Below are positions 16,651-28,000 of a stretch of 64,000 nt of DNA, piece by piece (position 1 is the stretch's first letter; each line of letters opens with the position of its first letter). The notes below the pieces were generated by a model. It was not told where the DNA came from. It searched no databases and was given only the letters and a program-made list of their open reading frames with translations. The DNA is from Rhodamnia argentea (taxonomy: Eukaryota > Streptophyta > Magnoliopsida > Myrtales > Myrtaceae), in NCBI RefSeq assembly GCF_020921035.1, contig NC_063155.1:8045001-8109000 (forward strand), read 5' to 3'. Both the position numbers and the translations under genes were made by a program.

Positions 16651-17577
16651 AGTGGCAATAATTATTAGAAGAGAGGTAATCTAAACACAGTAAAACTATC
16701 ACGTAGAACTCTTGCTATCAGCATTACATCATTCTCCTTTTAGTGATAGAGGACTCAAAACGTGACTTTCCTTCCTAATCTGCTTGCTTTTGTTCTCTGT
16801 TTTTCCTCTTTTGCGAAAGATCAATCAGCTTGTTAGGAAGGAAAGTCACATTGATAATTTTATTGATTGACGGGGAAAGGAATTATGAGTTGTTATCTCT
16901 TTCATTTTACATTTCCTGCTAATCCCAATTGCTGTTAATAGCCCAAAACTCTTCCATTGATAATTTCTTTTGCAACAGAATCTTGTCTACTCATAATGAC
17001 CGAGTTGTGCCAGAAATCTAGAGATGTGCTGGCAAGTGGAAGTACCAATCGGGAGACAGACCACGCCAAACTTTAAGATCATGCCTTTTCTGCTTTTATG
17101 TACCGTGTAAAATGTTCTGACATTTTGTCTATTGTAAGATGATCTTATTGCTGATGAAAAAGAGAATATTAGACATAAATCAATTGCTTTAGAACTATCG
17201 AAAAATTCCAACAAACAGAAACAGGTTGAGCCTGCTCAAACAATCTCTGAAAAACACATACACTAAGGACAAGGTCATGGAATCTTTAAACCTTCTCTAA
17301 AGAAGAATCAGTGGCAAAAACACATTGAAGCAATGATCATAGAGAACGTTATCTCAATTAAAGTTTCTGGCTATTCCCTCGAAGGAATACAAGGAGAATG
17401 AAGGGCTATAGCATCTGTGAATTTTAGAATCATGGAAAGCGGGAAGCGATAATCAGATTATTAAAAGAAAGTGTTGGAGTGGATCAAGTTCTCCATGGCA
17501 AAACATACAGATAGAATGAACTTAAATACTATTCAAAGCCGATGGACAGAAGCAGCCTCTCTTGTATTCCAGGCTTC
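16651..17577. other. SnRK1 3' region and convergent spacer
   Basis: Contains the SnRK1 3' UTR, the hairpin at 16762-16849 and, towards 17577, the 3' UTR of the receptor kinase on the other strand. No further gene is seen. Confidence 0.45.
16762..16849. other. long-armed hairpin just after the SnRK1 stop codon
   Basis: The 17-mer gtgactttccttcctaa at 16762-16778 is perfectly inverted at 16833-16849, with 54 bases between. It begins 112 bases after the SnRK1 stop, so it probably lies in the 3' UTR or just beyond. Weaker pairing may extend a few bases inward. It could be a small inverted-repeat element remnant, an mRNA stem, or a small-RNA precursor. Confidence 0.6.
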
Positions 17578-20082
17578 TCAGACTTGCAATCCTCCCTTTT
17601 GGGGATCACAACCGGAGGAGGTGGAGGCCTCTTCAAGCTGCAATGCTGACTCGAGGTTCCACAAAACATCACTCATTGCAGGCCTTTCAACACCATATTC
17701 TGCGAGACATTTTTCTGCGGCTTCTGCATACTTCTTAAGTGCTTGGGCGCATATTTTTCCTGCGATGTGGGGATCCATTATTTTCTCAAGCATCCCCTTT
17801 CTGTGCCACTGCATTGCCCACTCAGCCAAGCTGACCTGCTCTCTAGGTAATGCAGGATTTATGGCTGGCCTTGCACATAGTACCTCAAAAAGCACTACTC
17901 CGAAAGAGTAGACATCAGATTTGTCAGAGAGTTGCTGTCGCCTAAAGTACTCGGGATCAAGGTAACCAAAACTACCCTTCACAGCCGTGCTCACATGGGT
18001 CTGATCCAGATTAGGTGCTGCTTTAGACAACCCAAAATCTGAAACTTTGGCTACAAAATTCTCGTCCAGGAGAATATTTGTTGTCTTCACATCACGGTGT
18101 ATGATGCCTTGTGCTGCACCAGTGTGGAGATAGTGCAAACCCCGGGCTGCACCAATGCAGATCTCGAGCCTCTGTTTCCATGAAAGGGGGGGAAGGCTTG
18201 AACCATAAAGGTGGTCGCGGAGGGGTCCATTTGCCATGTATTCATACACAAGAATCATTTCTGTGTTCTCATCACAATATCCAATAAGTGATACAAGGTG
18301 ACGGTGCCGGACCCTGGAAAGCATTTGTATCTCGGTTTGGAACTCGTTGATGCCTTGCTGTGATGAAGGGTTTCCACGCTTGATTGCAACTTTTTTTCCA
18401 TCTTCCAAAGCTCCAAGGTAGACTTTGCCAAACCCGCCGACTCCAATAACTGCCTTCTCATCGAAATTTTGTGTTGCTTCCTGTAATTCTTTGAAGGTGA
18501 ATGATCGGTCAAAACCACCACTAGCAAAAAAGCTCGAGAAACCGCTCTTGCTCTTGCTCTTGCTGGAGCTGAAGAGGCTTGATCTGTAGCTGGTTCTACT
18601 GGACAAGAGATGAGCCTTGCTATTATTGAGAGGGGAGAGCCATGATGAGCTCTTCCCGTGGTTCCAAGTTTGATGCCTCTTCTTCTTCTTTCCTAGAAAA
18701 CTCTTGGCGAGCAAGAACATGGCTGTTATTCCAGTTGCAAGGGCAATGGCTGCGAAAATCTTCATCTTGTTTGTTCGAGGTCCTCGTCCCTTGGAGGAAC
18801 CAGCTGCCGGATCACTGTCCAGGCTTCTGGCAGAGTTGCTTATCTTAAGGATTTCAATCCCATTAAGGATGGCATTTGGTGAGCTTGGGTCAACTGTTGC
18901 CGCTGGACCGAGTTGAATCATGATGGAGCCATTTCTTATCACTGAGGCATTAAGCACGAAGTCTTTATAGTAAGGTACTGCTAGGCCTCCTGTGAGGGAT
19001 GACAGGTCAAGACCGGATGCACCCATCAATCCATTGATGTACACATCGAAGTACAGTTGATTGAGGCTTTTACTCACTATATCACAGAAATGCATCCTTA
19101 TCATGTATGAGAAACTCGGATCAACACTCATCTTCCATGTTAGATTGAAGTTCTGCTGATTTACCCCGGAATTTGCCATTTGGTCTGCTGTAGCATAGAC
19201 ATAGGGAGGAGCAATGTATGCTGTGGCTCCTGGGTTTGGATACTTGATTACGCCAAAAGGTACAGAGATGTTTTGAGCTCCTTCTGCGAAAGTCATATAT
19301 GTGTTGTCCGGCTGCCATGTCCTAAATAGTGTGTCATTAGAAGGACTTACAGTGGGCCCTCCAATGTTCAGCCGGTATGTTACTTCATAATCGTAGGTAG
19401 TTAAACCGGTGAACTCACCGAGTGGAAGAACTGCAGTCGCAGTATCAGAAACAAGCGAGTCCGGTGCTGACACAAACTCAATGGCATTGACAAAAGAAAA
19501 CGACTTTTCAGATGTAAATTTGAGGAGCACTGTATCTGATGAAGTAACATTGATGAGGTACTCTTTGAACACCAATTTCGAAATATCTGTCACCCTAAAG
19601 TCATGCAACAGAACTAGTTCATTGGCTGTGACCGTGAAAACAGCGTCCGCGAGGTTATAAGTTGGACAAGGAATCGGATGGAAGTAGAGACGGACCCAAT
19701 GGAGGCCCGCATGAGAAACCTTGAATGTGTAAATGGCTTCATCGGGAAATATCCTCGCTGTGCGGTACAACGGAAGCGAAGAAACAGGGTAACTAGAAGT
19801 CTCACTGCTGGATAAGGAATCGACCAGAGCTAACACATCTTGCTTGGTTCTTAAGAGAGGAGATGCATCGCGTTCGGATAGGAAGATTCTTCCATCGTCA
19901 AGCTGGGCCTGTTGAGGAGAACCACAATCTATGAGATAGATGTCGGGGGGTACGTAAGGCCCGATGGGAGAAGAAAATGATGGAAAGTCGCTGCCTTGGG
20001 CAGAAACGAAATACACAAAGCGGAGCAGGCAGAGGAAGAAGAGGGTGGACATGGAAAGTGGAAAGAAATGTGGAATCTTCAT
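17578..20082 (-). CDS. ERU: CrRLK1L receptor-like kinase, ERULUS (At5g61350) type
   Basis: Plasma-membrane receptor kinase of the Catharanthus RLK1-like family, intronless and 834 residues, the usual architecture. Residues 1-29 look like a signal peptide (Met11, at 20052, is an alternative start). A malectin-like ectodomain runs from about 45 to 420, starting PPDIYLIDCGSP and including VFKEYLINV, NFNLTWKMSVD, HFCDIVSKSLNQLYFDVYING and PNAILNGIEILKI. A transmembrane helix follows at about 440-458, then a basic Ser-rich juxtamembrane stretch. The kinase domain is about 530-810: GVGGFGKV near 546, VAIKRG, HRDVKTTN near 660, SDFGLS, KGSFGYLDPEYFRRQQL. All catalytic motifs are intact. The juxtamembrane and kinase sequences match what I recall of Arabidopsis ERULUS/CAP1, which controls root-hair tip growth and calcium oscillation. 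Function here is inferred by family. Confidence 0.93.
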   Translation of the reverse strand: MKIPHFFPLSMSTLFFLCLLRFVYFVSAQGSDFPSFSSPIGPYVPPDIYLIDCGSPQQAQLDDGRIFLSERDASPLLRTKQDVLALVDSLSSSETSSYPVSSLPLYRTARIFPDEAIYTFKVSHAGLHWVRLYFHPIPCPTYNLADAVFTVTANELVLLHDFRVTDISKLVFKEYLINVTSSDTVLLKFTSEKSFSFVNAIEFVSAPDSLVSDTATAVLPLGEFTGLTTYDYEVTYRLNIGGPTVSPSNDTLFRTWQPDNTYMTFAEGAQNISVPFGVIKYPNPGATAYIAPPYVYATADQMANSGVNQQNFNLTWKMSVDPSFSYMIRMHFCDIVSKSLNQLYFDVYINGLMGASGLDLSSLTGGLAVPYYKDFVLNASVIRNGSIMIQLGPAATVDPSSPNAILNGIEILKISNSARSLDSDPAAGSSKGRGPRTNKMKIFAAIALATGITAMFLLAKSFLGKKKKRHQTWNHGKSSSWLSPLNNSKAHLLSSRTSYRSSLFSSSKSKSKSGFSSFFASGGFDRSFTFKELQEATQNFDEKAVIGVGGFGKVYLGALEDGKKVAIKRGNPSSQQGINEFQTEIQMLSRVRHRHLVSLIGYCDENTEMILVYEYMANGPLRDHLYGSSLPPLSWKQRLEICIGAARGLHYLHTGAAQGIIHRDVKTTNILLDENFVAKVSDFGLSKAAPNLDQTHVSTAVKGSFGYLDPEYFRRQQLSDKSDVYSFGVVLFEVLCARPAINPALPREQVSLAEWAMQWHRKGMLEKIMDPHIAGKICAQALKKYAEAAEKCLAEYGVERPAMSDVLWNLESALQLEEASTSSGCDPQKGGLQV

Positions 20083-20257
20083 TGATGCTTTCTGTTCATT
20101 CGATGCAACAATGGCTGATGCTCACATAGTAGCTGAAAGAAACCTGAAAGAAGATGGTTTTGACTGTGTTTTGCCAGTCATAAGGATTGAGGAGGAGATA
20201 GAATTCATTCTGTGTAGTGGGCTGCTGATTAGTTCATGGTCATATGATTGACTTTGT

Positions 20258-20286
20258 GAAGAGAGAGAGAGAGAGCGAGAGAGAGA
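20258..20286. repeat. GA microsatellite in RLK leader
   Basis: Imperfect (GA)n tract about 180 bases upstream of the receptor-kinase start, hence CT on the coding strand. Such 5' leader CT tracts recur at several genes in this window. Confidence 0.8.
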
Positions 20287-20436
20287 TGTTTTTGTTCTGT
20301 TTTCTGGGGATAGGATGGTTGTGAGCATGATGTAAGGGAAGAACGTGCAGAGATGTAATGTGGGTGACGTTTTTTTATGGAGACAAGAAGTTGTTCACGG
20401 GGTGTTTAAAGAACTCTTAGCGACGGCTGGCTTTTT

Positions 20437-20458
20437 GTGTGTGTGTGTGTGTGTGTGT
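20437..20458. repeat. GT microsatellite
   Basis: (GT)11 tract in the receptor-kinase upstream region. Confidence 0.9.
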
Positions 20459-20524
20459 TAGGTCCATAGAACCCAGGAAGGAAATGTTCTTTTCTGGTCA
20501 CTCTTCCGACTACCAACTGCCATT

Positions 20525-20546
20525 AGAGAGAGAGAGAGAGAGAGAG
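20525..20546. repeat. GA microsatellite
   Basis: Perfect (AG)11 tract in the receptor-kinase upstream region. Confidence 0.9.
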
Positions 20547-20983
20547 TTGGCGTAGGAAAGTTCCCTTTTGGACCAGCTCATACAAAAATGTTGGTCTGGA
20601 TGGTGATAAGTTTTCAATAAAATTTCTTTGATATTTAGAATTTGCATTTGGCATTGTTTGCCACCACCCAAGAAGCAAAAGATTCGAGAGTCTAGGCTAA
20701 AAATATATGCATAGATTAGTGGTCTAATGACAAGGCCTAGCGACGGAAGCTCGGGACAGATCCGTATGATACGTAGAAGTCTCACGTTTGAAATATTTTA
20801 TATTGAAACTTCATAATTCATTCCAATAACAATTGTTCAGTCCATCTGATAGAGGGAATATACGAAGTTTTCAATCGTACGACTTGAGAAATGTAATTAT
20901 TAAAATAAAAACAGTGAAAAAGAATAAGGCATTTCTGGGCCTGAAGGCAAGCAAAAAGACAATAGGCCTCTCTTTTATAAAAT

Positions 20984-21034
20984 ATCCTGCAGGCCTTAGA
21001 CCCCCAAAAAAAAAAAAAAAAAATCCTGCAGGCC
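20984..21034 (+). mobile_element. GACCCCC-poly(A) micro-insertion with 12 bp target-site duplication
   Basis: The 12-mer atcctgcaggcc is at 20984-20995 and again at 21023-21034. Only ttagaccccc and a run of A lie between. This is TSD, short head, poly(A), TSD with no room for any element body. Confidence 0.65.
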
Positions 21035-21475
21035 CAATGGGCTGGAAACTATGTAGATCTACAGAAGTGCCAGGCCCCATTTCAGGCCATGCCAGCCCAG
21101 TTCCCCAGACTAGGCCGATTCTAATGTAAATGGGCAGAACAAAGGCCCACATTTGGGGCCCATTTTATGGAATCATGGGCCGACAGGGCGGATTAAAGCC
21201 CACTTGGGGCCAATGGGCTTGTGCCCCATTTTAGGTCCGTTGGGCGTACTGATACCCATTTTAGGGTCCATGTTGGTCAACGTAGGCCCAATGGAATGAA
21301 TCAGGGCTAAAGGGGCCCCTTTTTAGGCCTAATGGGCCAAAATTGGGGCCCATCTTATGGTCAGACCGAAGTTAGGCCAGACCAGGTCGATTTCATGGCC
21401 CAATGGGTAGAAGGAAGATCCATTTTCGAAGCCCACGGGCCGATTCTAGGCCCTGGGCCTAATGTGCATAATCTT
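21030..21475. repeat. cluster of GGCCCA/TGGGCC words
   Basis: About 450 bp holding well over twenty copies of ggccca, gggcc, tgggc or gccca in both orientations, separated by loosely repeated words such as attttagg, ggggcccat and aatgggcc at irregular 20-60 bp intervals. No unit repeats exactly, so it may be a decayed tandem repeat. GGCCCA is also the plant site II (TCP-binding) core, but the density here far exceeds a normal promoter. Confidence 0.6.
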
Positions 21476-22092
21476 TTGTTTGAACAGGGAACGAACACAT
21501 TGTCAAATCCAATGGGCTTCTTATTTTTCTTGGGTGACAAGTTGTCAAGGGTACAACGTACTGTTACAAGGCCCACAATGCAGGCTTATTTAAAATGATT
21601 GTTTTTCTTATTAAAGCCCAACTATGTCTATATGAGTTCTATTTATCTAAACAGTGAGAAACAACACATTGACAGATCAAAATAGAATTGTCCAACAGCA
21701 AAATCAGGTCACATGCTACTTTCTTTTTCTTCTTTTTCACATGGAACATAGAACCAATTCATAATATGACTTACCATGAACTGTAAGATTGAGAAAATCG
21801 TATTGGATTTCGAAGTTGTAAAGGACCTGCAGGCTGGGACCGTATATACGTACCCAAAGTTAACCATGTATCGACAAAGTTCGTGTTCTTGTTATATTCT
21901 ATCAGCTCTGTCGGACCAAAATTGTACTTTCACGAATGGCTGTTACAATATTCATTTTACAAGAAATCAATAGGGATCCGCATATTTCACTATGCAGATT
22001 GAAAGAATATGAATATGCTTTTTGAAAAGGAAAAAAAAAATCTTTTTGCGGAAAACTTGGGGCACAAACCCCCAACAAAGTAATATTTGCTA

Positions 22093-25000
22093 TTACTGCA
22101 CCCGGCAACCCTGTTCTTCGGCTCTTAGATAGATCAACCCGCGGCTGATTCTCTGCGAAACAATTTAGAGAAGGGCAAGTTAATGACACCAACAAGAGAG
22201 GAGAATTTCCAAAATCATGCAAGCTACACATCCTACACAACCAAATCGAACCACCGACTATCCCTACCCGCCCTCAATTAGATCAACTTGGCTCATAGCA
22301 CTGCTCATGGCAATAAACATAACTGCTAAAGCGAAATAGCACGACGAAATCACATGGCAGGCCAGAGAAATAGCACAACAAAATCATCACATGTAGGCCA
22401 CGCGTTCAATTGATTCCAAGAACACTCTTATCACTTGTCCAGCATGTTTAATACAGCAGCGACAGAGGCCATCCACCTTGAACCCCACAAAGGTTCAAAA
22501 TCCGAAAAAAAAAAAAACTATGGCCTTCGAGTAGAGATCGACCACGAGGGGTGACATTTAAATTAGGCCAACAGAAAAAAGAAAAAGATTCTCTTTCCCG
22601 GGGAGTGCTATGCCTATTACACATTCAATGTTATCAGGTTTTCAGCAATTTAGCATCCGGATAGCCTCAATCAACATAAAGAACACAAAACGCCATATGC
22701 AATCAAAAAAATATCAACATAGACATAACGGTGGTAACCTCTTCTAGGACAAATAAACGTATGATCTTTAATTCAATTTCTCCAAGCTGAATATTGCCTC
22801 AGATGGTCTTAGATTATTGTCAATGGCGCCCGCTCTCTGGCACAGAATATTAAGAGCTGGTTTAAACTCAGAAAAATAGGAATGAACTACTGATGTATTA
22901 CACTTCAAAGGAGGACGTTCCCCTTAACAATATGATTACTTTACTACACTAGCAAAAATGCAAATGCAGACATTTCAATTGGATTCAACAATATGATTTA
23001 TTCAATGTACGAGCAAAACATTGCACCAGATGATAAATACTAGGCAGATGTATCACTACATGCCAATGATTTGTTACATACCTCTCTAGTATCTCTTATT
23101 CGCAAGAGATCCAACTTTTCCTGAGGTCTCCGATTTGTTAGAGTTGCAAGCTGAACCAAAAATCTAGATCAGAAATATAACACAGGGGATATACTGCACT
23201 TCTCATTAATTTGCTAAACAAAGGTACCCAGAAACTGAATCGCTCAGGATCTTGTGGTGAGGGCATCATGCGCTCCAGGCTTAGTAGTTTTTCATACTTG
23301 GATCTATCTGCAAATAAAATGAAGTATCAGCAACACGAACAATCCCCGATGGACAAAAGCACCTTTAACTTCACTAGACGGAAAATCACAACTATAAATG
23401 ATGGTAAGTGCCCCACAATTCTAACCACCTTGCCATGTTTGCGCATTTGCTACATGTTGAACGACAAGAAAACAACTGTAGCCACAATTATCCTGGCTCA
23501 TATAGACAAACTGATCCACATGCGAAGAGAATTCAAGGACTGAGGTTTCGATGTTTTTGCTCAAGAAAGCATAAATTCCTATGTTCTATCGCACCATGTA
23601 CGACGAGTTTGATGTGATGATATCCATATTGTGGATATTGTCTTCTATGATTCAGTATAAATGCTCGACTTTATGTTATTTGAATTAATACATTCTGAAA
23701 CCATACTAAACAGAGAACAATTGGTTAGGTTAAGGAATGAGGTTCTTCTAAACTGATAACTTTAGTTTGGGTTTAAAATATAGTCCAAAGCAACCAAGAA
23801 TCCCCTACTTTCCACAACTACTTCACAAAAAAAGGCATGCATGGTTGTTGCTGGGGACGATAAGGCATTTGTATGATCATTGGCAACTTTTCATGACTCC
23901 GCGTAAGCTATTTATACAAACATGGGGTGGGGCGCACTCATGCTTGCTCTGGTTAGTTCAGTAAACCCTGCTCCCACTCTTCATCATGAGGTAGAGATGC
24001 TAGGTGTCTTGCCAGGCTCATTAACTTGAGTTCACGGGTTCAGATATCATCTCTGCCTTGAGTGGCAAGGGATTTGGTTTAACTTTCTTCGCTGCTAACA
24101 CTGCCCAAGGGACTTAAATAATAGTACTTTCTCCAAACTGCTTCACACAACATGAAACTATACAAGGAGACGGAGTAAAAGAACCCAAAATGATATGAGA
24201 CAGAGAAAGCTAAAAGTAGTACTGAGATTTTTCAGTCTGACATTCAGATGAAATAGCAGCTTTTGCTATTAGCAACGTCACAGAAGCAACAATAAGTGGA
24301 ACTGCAAAGATGATTCTCATGACTCGTCACCTTGTCGTGCTGCTTGTTTGGCTCCGGTCAACCATGACAAAGCACGTTCAGCTACATTAGTTGTCAATTC
24401 TAGTAACTGCAAAGCCACAAAGATTATCTCGAGCCAAAGATAATAAAGATGCACAAAAGACACTGAAAGTGTTCTTATTGTTGCCATTTCTCTGAAATAT
24501 TCATTCCATGTCTGAAACTCTTCGCTCTAGATACGTATCCAACAAAGAATCTTTCAGCCATAAAGAACCCCCCACCAAAAGGGAAATTATTATTTCCACA
24601 AAATTTAGAGATAAGTGCACTGAAATCTAAAACTTGTCATGAAAGTGCAATATAAGTCCAATAACTTATCAAATTGATGCAATCAAATCTATCTGTTAGC
24701 TTTGTCTAACTTGGCTAATGGAAAATGTTGACATAACTTTCTTTATCATTTGCTTAAGACTCGTGGTGTCGCCATGGCGCTCACCAAGAGCCTATCACAA
24801 AAACTTGAAAACATGCAAAGAAAAACGAATAAAGGATAAACATAACAAAAAAAGGATAAAAGAAAAATCAAGGAATCATTGTCGACCATTTGTGAAGCAA
24901 TGCATGAAACCACCCATGTCACTGTTCACCAGTGAAATCAAGCACCAAATGGCAATTTTTTTTTCTTTCCCCCTGGAGAAAGACATGTCAGTTCAATGGC

Positions 25001-28000
25001 TACAAGCAGAAACAATTTCCCCAAAAGTAGCAGCTACAATCTAAGTTAATTTTTTCTTTCAGATTAATCCTACTTTTCTCAAAAGAGAATGCAGTGAAGT
25101 TTTGAGTTCAGTAATGAAGTTTTATGTTTCATTCATCTGAAAAATAAAACTTGGTAGGCCTTGAATGTGGGCATTTCTCAATCATATTCTTGTGGTGCAA
25201 TGATTCCTCAAGAAAACTAGTTGCATTTGCGCTCCAAGTGCAATGATTCCTCCTGAAAACTAGTTGCATTTGCACTCCAAACTTGTTAAAATCATGATAC
25301 ACACAACCTTTCGCAACAAACTGAATGAATAGTGTAGGTTTATATTCAGCAACATGTCAAAACGAAGGAAGCAAATCAGGATGCTTGATGGTAAGCAGTC
25401 TCAAAAAAAAAAAAAAATAGAAGGAGAGAAGCCTCCATTTTTAAGTCAATTACTCTCCACAAAATTCTCTTGAGCATCTGATGCTGCATGTATGGCTGCA
25501 ACCTCATTCATTGTTAAGAAAGGGTGCTCCATTTTAAGTCAATTACATTCCACAATTGCCGTGACCGCGCGACATGGTTTTTGTCAGCAGGCCTTTGGCA
25601 GTTGCCGGCTATCATTAGTTCTGCCTTTTTCAGCATTTGTTACTTTTAATCACACTTGAAGTTTTGGCAGAAAATGACATCGTTTTGGGTATTGTTCACA
25701 CTTGAATTACCATCAACAAACACATAGGAGAGAGAAAATTATAGAAAAGGCCTCGTCAGTTTTAAGTTGAACAGATCAGATGGAGTTAAGAGATGGACTT
25801 CATCGCATCAATTTTACAAGGTAGAACTGGATTGACTATCTAAAAGTTTTATGACTCGATTGCATTGTCACGACAAGTTTTAGAACCCTAGGCGCACTTA
25901 TCCTTAACATTTATCGAAAATAAACTGCGCTTATGAAGTTGTTCCAACTTATTAATTGGCACCAACCCTAGATCCTTGCCCTGAGAAATGAATCAATACT
26001 TTCTACTCGAGCTAAATCATATACTGTTTACACTACATTTATCAAAAATAGACACTCACGAAGTTGTTCCAACTTATAATTGGCACTAACCCTAGATCCT
26101 TGCCCTGAGAAATGAATCAATACTTTCTACTCGAGCTACATCAGATGCCATTTACACTACAACCCAAGAAAAAATGAGGGTTCTAATCAAAGGGCAGTAC
26201 TTGAATGCTACTGCAGGTACATGCAAAGAAGTTATCAAAAGGGTGAATTTGTTGCCCTGGCTAATAGGCTTAGTATCAGCAATATTTGACATTTCTGGCT
26301 ACAAGATATAGATACAAGAACTCACCCAGAAAAGGACTTAGCATTTGGAAATCTACAAACAAAAGTATGAAGTAGCTATTACAAAATACAGGTTTCATGC
26401 AACCAAAGTTTTTAACACCTTTCTCTATGTAGTAACCGAGAGGAGAGTGGCAAACTAGATTAGTGGTCGTCCAAATGACATTACATAATACATTCCAAAT
26501 TAATGAATTTTCTCATTCCAAAATTTCATCTTTGCTAATAAAACCGAAGAATTTTTAAGGTGTTGCCGATCTGAAGCACCTTGTCCAAATTATCCCCAGT
26601 TATGACTTACAGGAACTTCCCTAAAAAGTTTGATGGAAGATGTTCTACAATTGATGACACTAAAGAGTCATCATCTTTTAGGATTTCACATAACTCCTAT
26701 AGGATCAGCAAATGAACAACGAGAATCATGTGAATCTAGACTGGATACCCATTTTAAAGATGGACTTACATCGGTTCTTTCTCCGTTCTCTTGTGAAGGA
26801 TGCACATCTTGTACCCATTCAACTTCCGCAACACGATATCTATATTATTATCGAAGAGGAAAGTAACTTAATGGATCATCCACCAAATTGAAAATTTATT
26901 CAAAAGACCACATTTTCAGAGGACTCACCCATCCTGATCCCAGGATCGTATTATGCGAAATCTACGCCTGCCCTCAACCTGCACAATTGTCTTAGTCCTT
27001 GAGATCAAAATAGATACCAATAAAAGTTAGCATAGCATTTTTCATCAAATGGGCACCAACCCATGATGAGTTGCTGAGTCGTTGGTCTAATGAAGCCAAA
27101 ACAGCTCAGAGATTATTGTTATTTTTCACACCTTCTCAATTTGTATAGAAATCAGTTAATATCTTCACTGTAATAAATTGCTCTTCCAGCAAGCCCCGTA
27201 TTTCTCTTTCTCCATCTCACAATTTGATTTTACACAAGAAACAACAGATCAATTTGCAAAGGTGTTTAAACCAGGATCGGTGTTGGGACCATGCAATTGA
27301 CATATATATCAGCAGAGATTTCTCAAAAAAGACTTTCTAAAGTAACTGTCCCAATTTGAGAAACATAAAGTTTTGTACGATTGTGACGAAGAACTGAAGA
27401 AACAGAAGATAAATTTATAGCGCAGAAAGGAGCCATAAAAGTTACTTCAATGACCTACATCAACCATCAACCTTTGGAACATCTCACTCAGTCTCATCAT
27501 TAAAATTCAGCATGGATGCAATAAAGTACGTCACTGAACTAATGCACCAATTTTTCACCTCTATAAAGAAACGCCCGTCTGGAAGTGGCTCACACCTACA
27601 CAGAATAAAGAAAATAAATATAATGACAGCAGTAAGCGATGACAACACGAAATGACAACACCAGTGAAGCTTCAATCTTAAAGACGTGATGTAGCTAGTG
27701 ACAAACTCATAAATCTTGAGAAATTGAGAGAGAAAAGAAGAAATTAAAAAGATAACCAAGTTAAAAAAACTCACTCAGTAATTTCCACTTCACAAGCAAA
27801 ATCAGCAATAGATCCAGTACCAGAATCAATTGCAACCTACATTACAGAACAATAATCAATTTCCCACTTAATCAGATGGACTAGACAGTTTGACCAAAAA
27901 AAAAAAAGATGGACTAGACAGATAGAACCAATCATAAGTTATGGAAAATACCATTCCCATCCGATGGTTCCCTTCCATTATCCTCCTCACCTGTAAACAA

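Larger units (their letters stand above)
20083..22092. other. promoter side of the receptor kinase and GGCCCA-rich spacer
   Basis: Leader and promoter of the CrRLK1L gene, with three microsatellites (GA 20258-20286, GT 20437-20458, GA 20525-20546), then the GGCCCA/TGGGCC cluster at 21030-21475 and AT-rich DNA up to the end of the RING-LON gene. No other gene is recognised. Confidence 0.5.
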
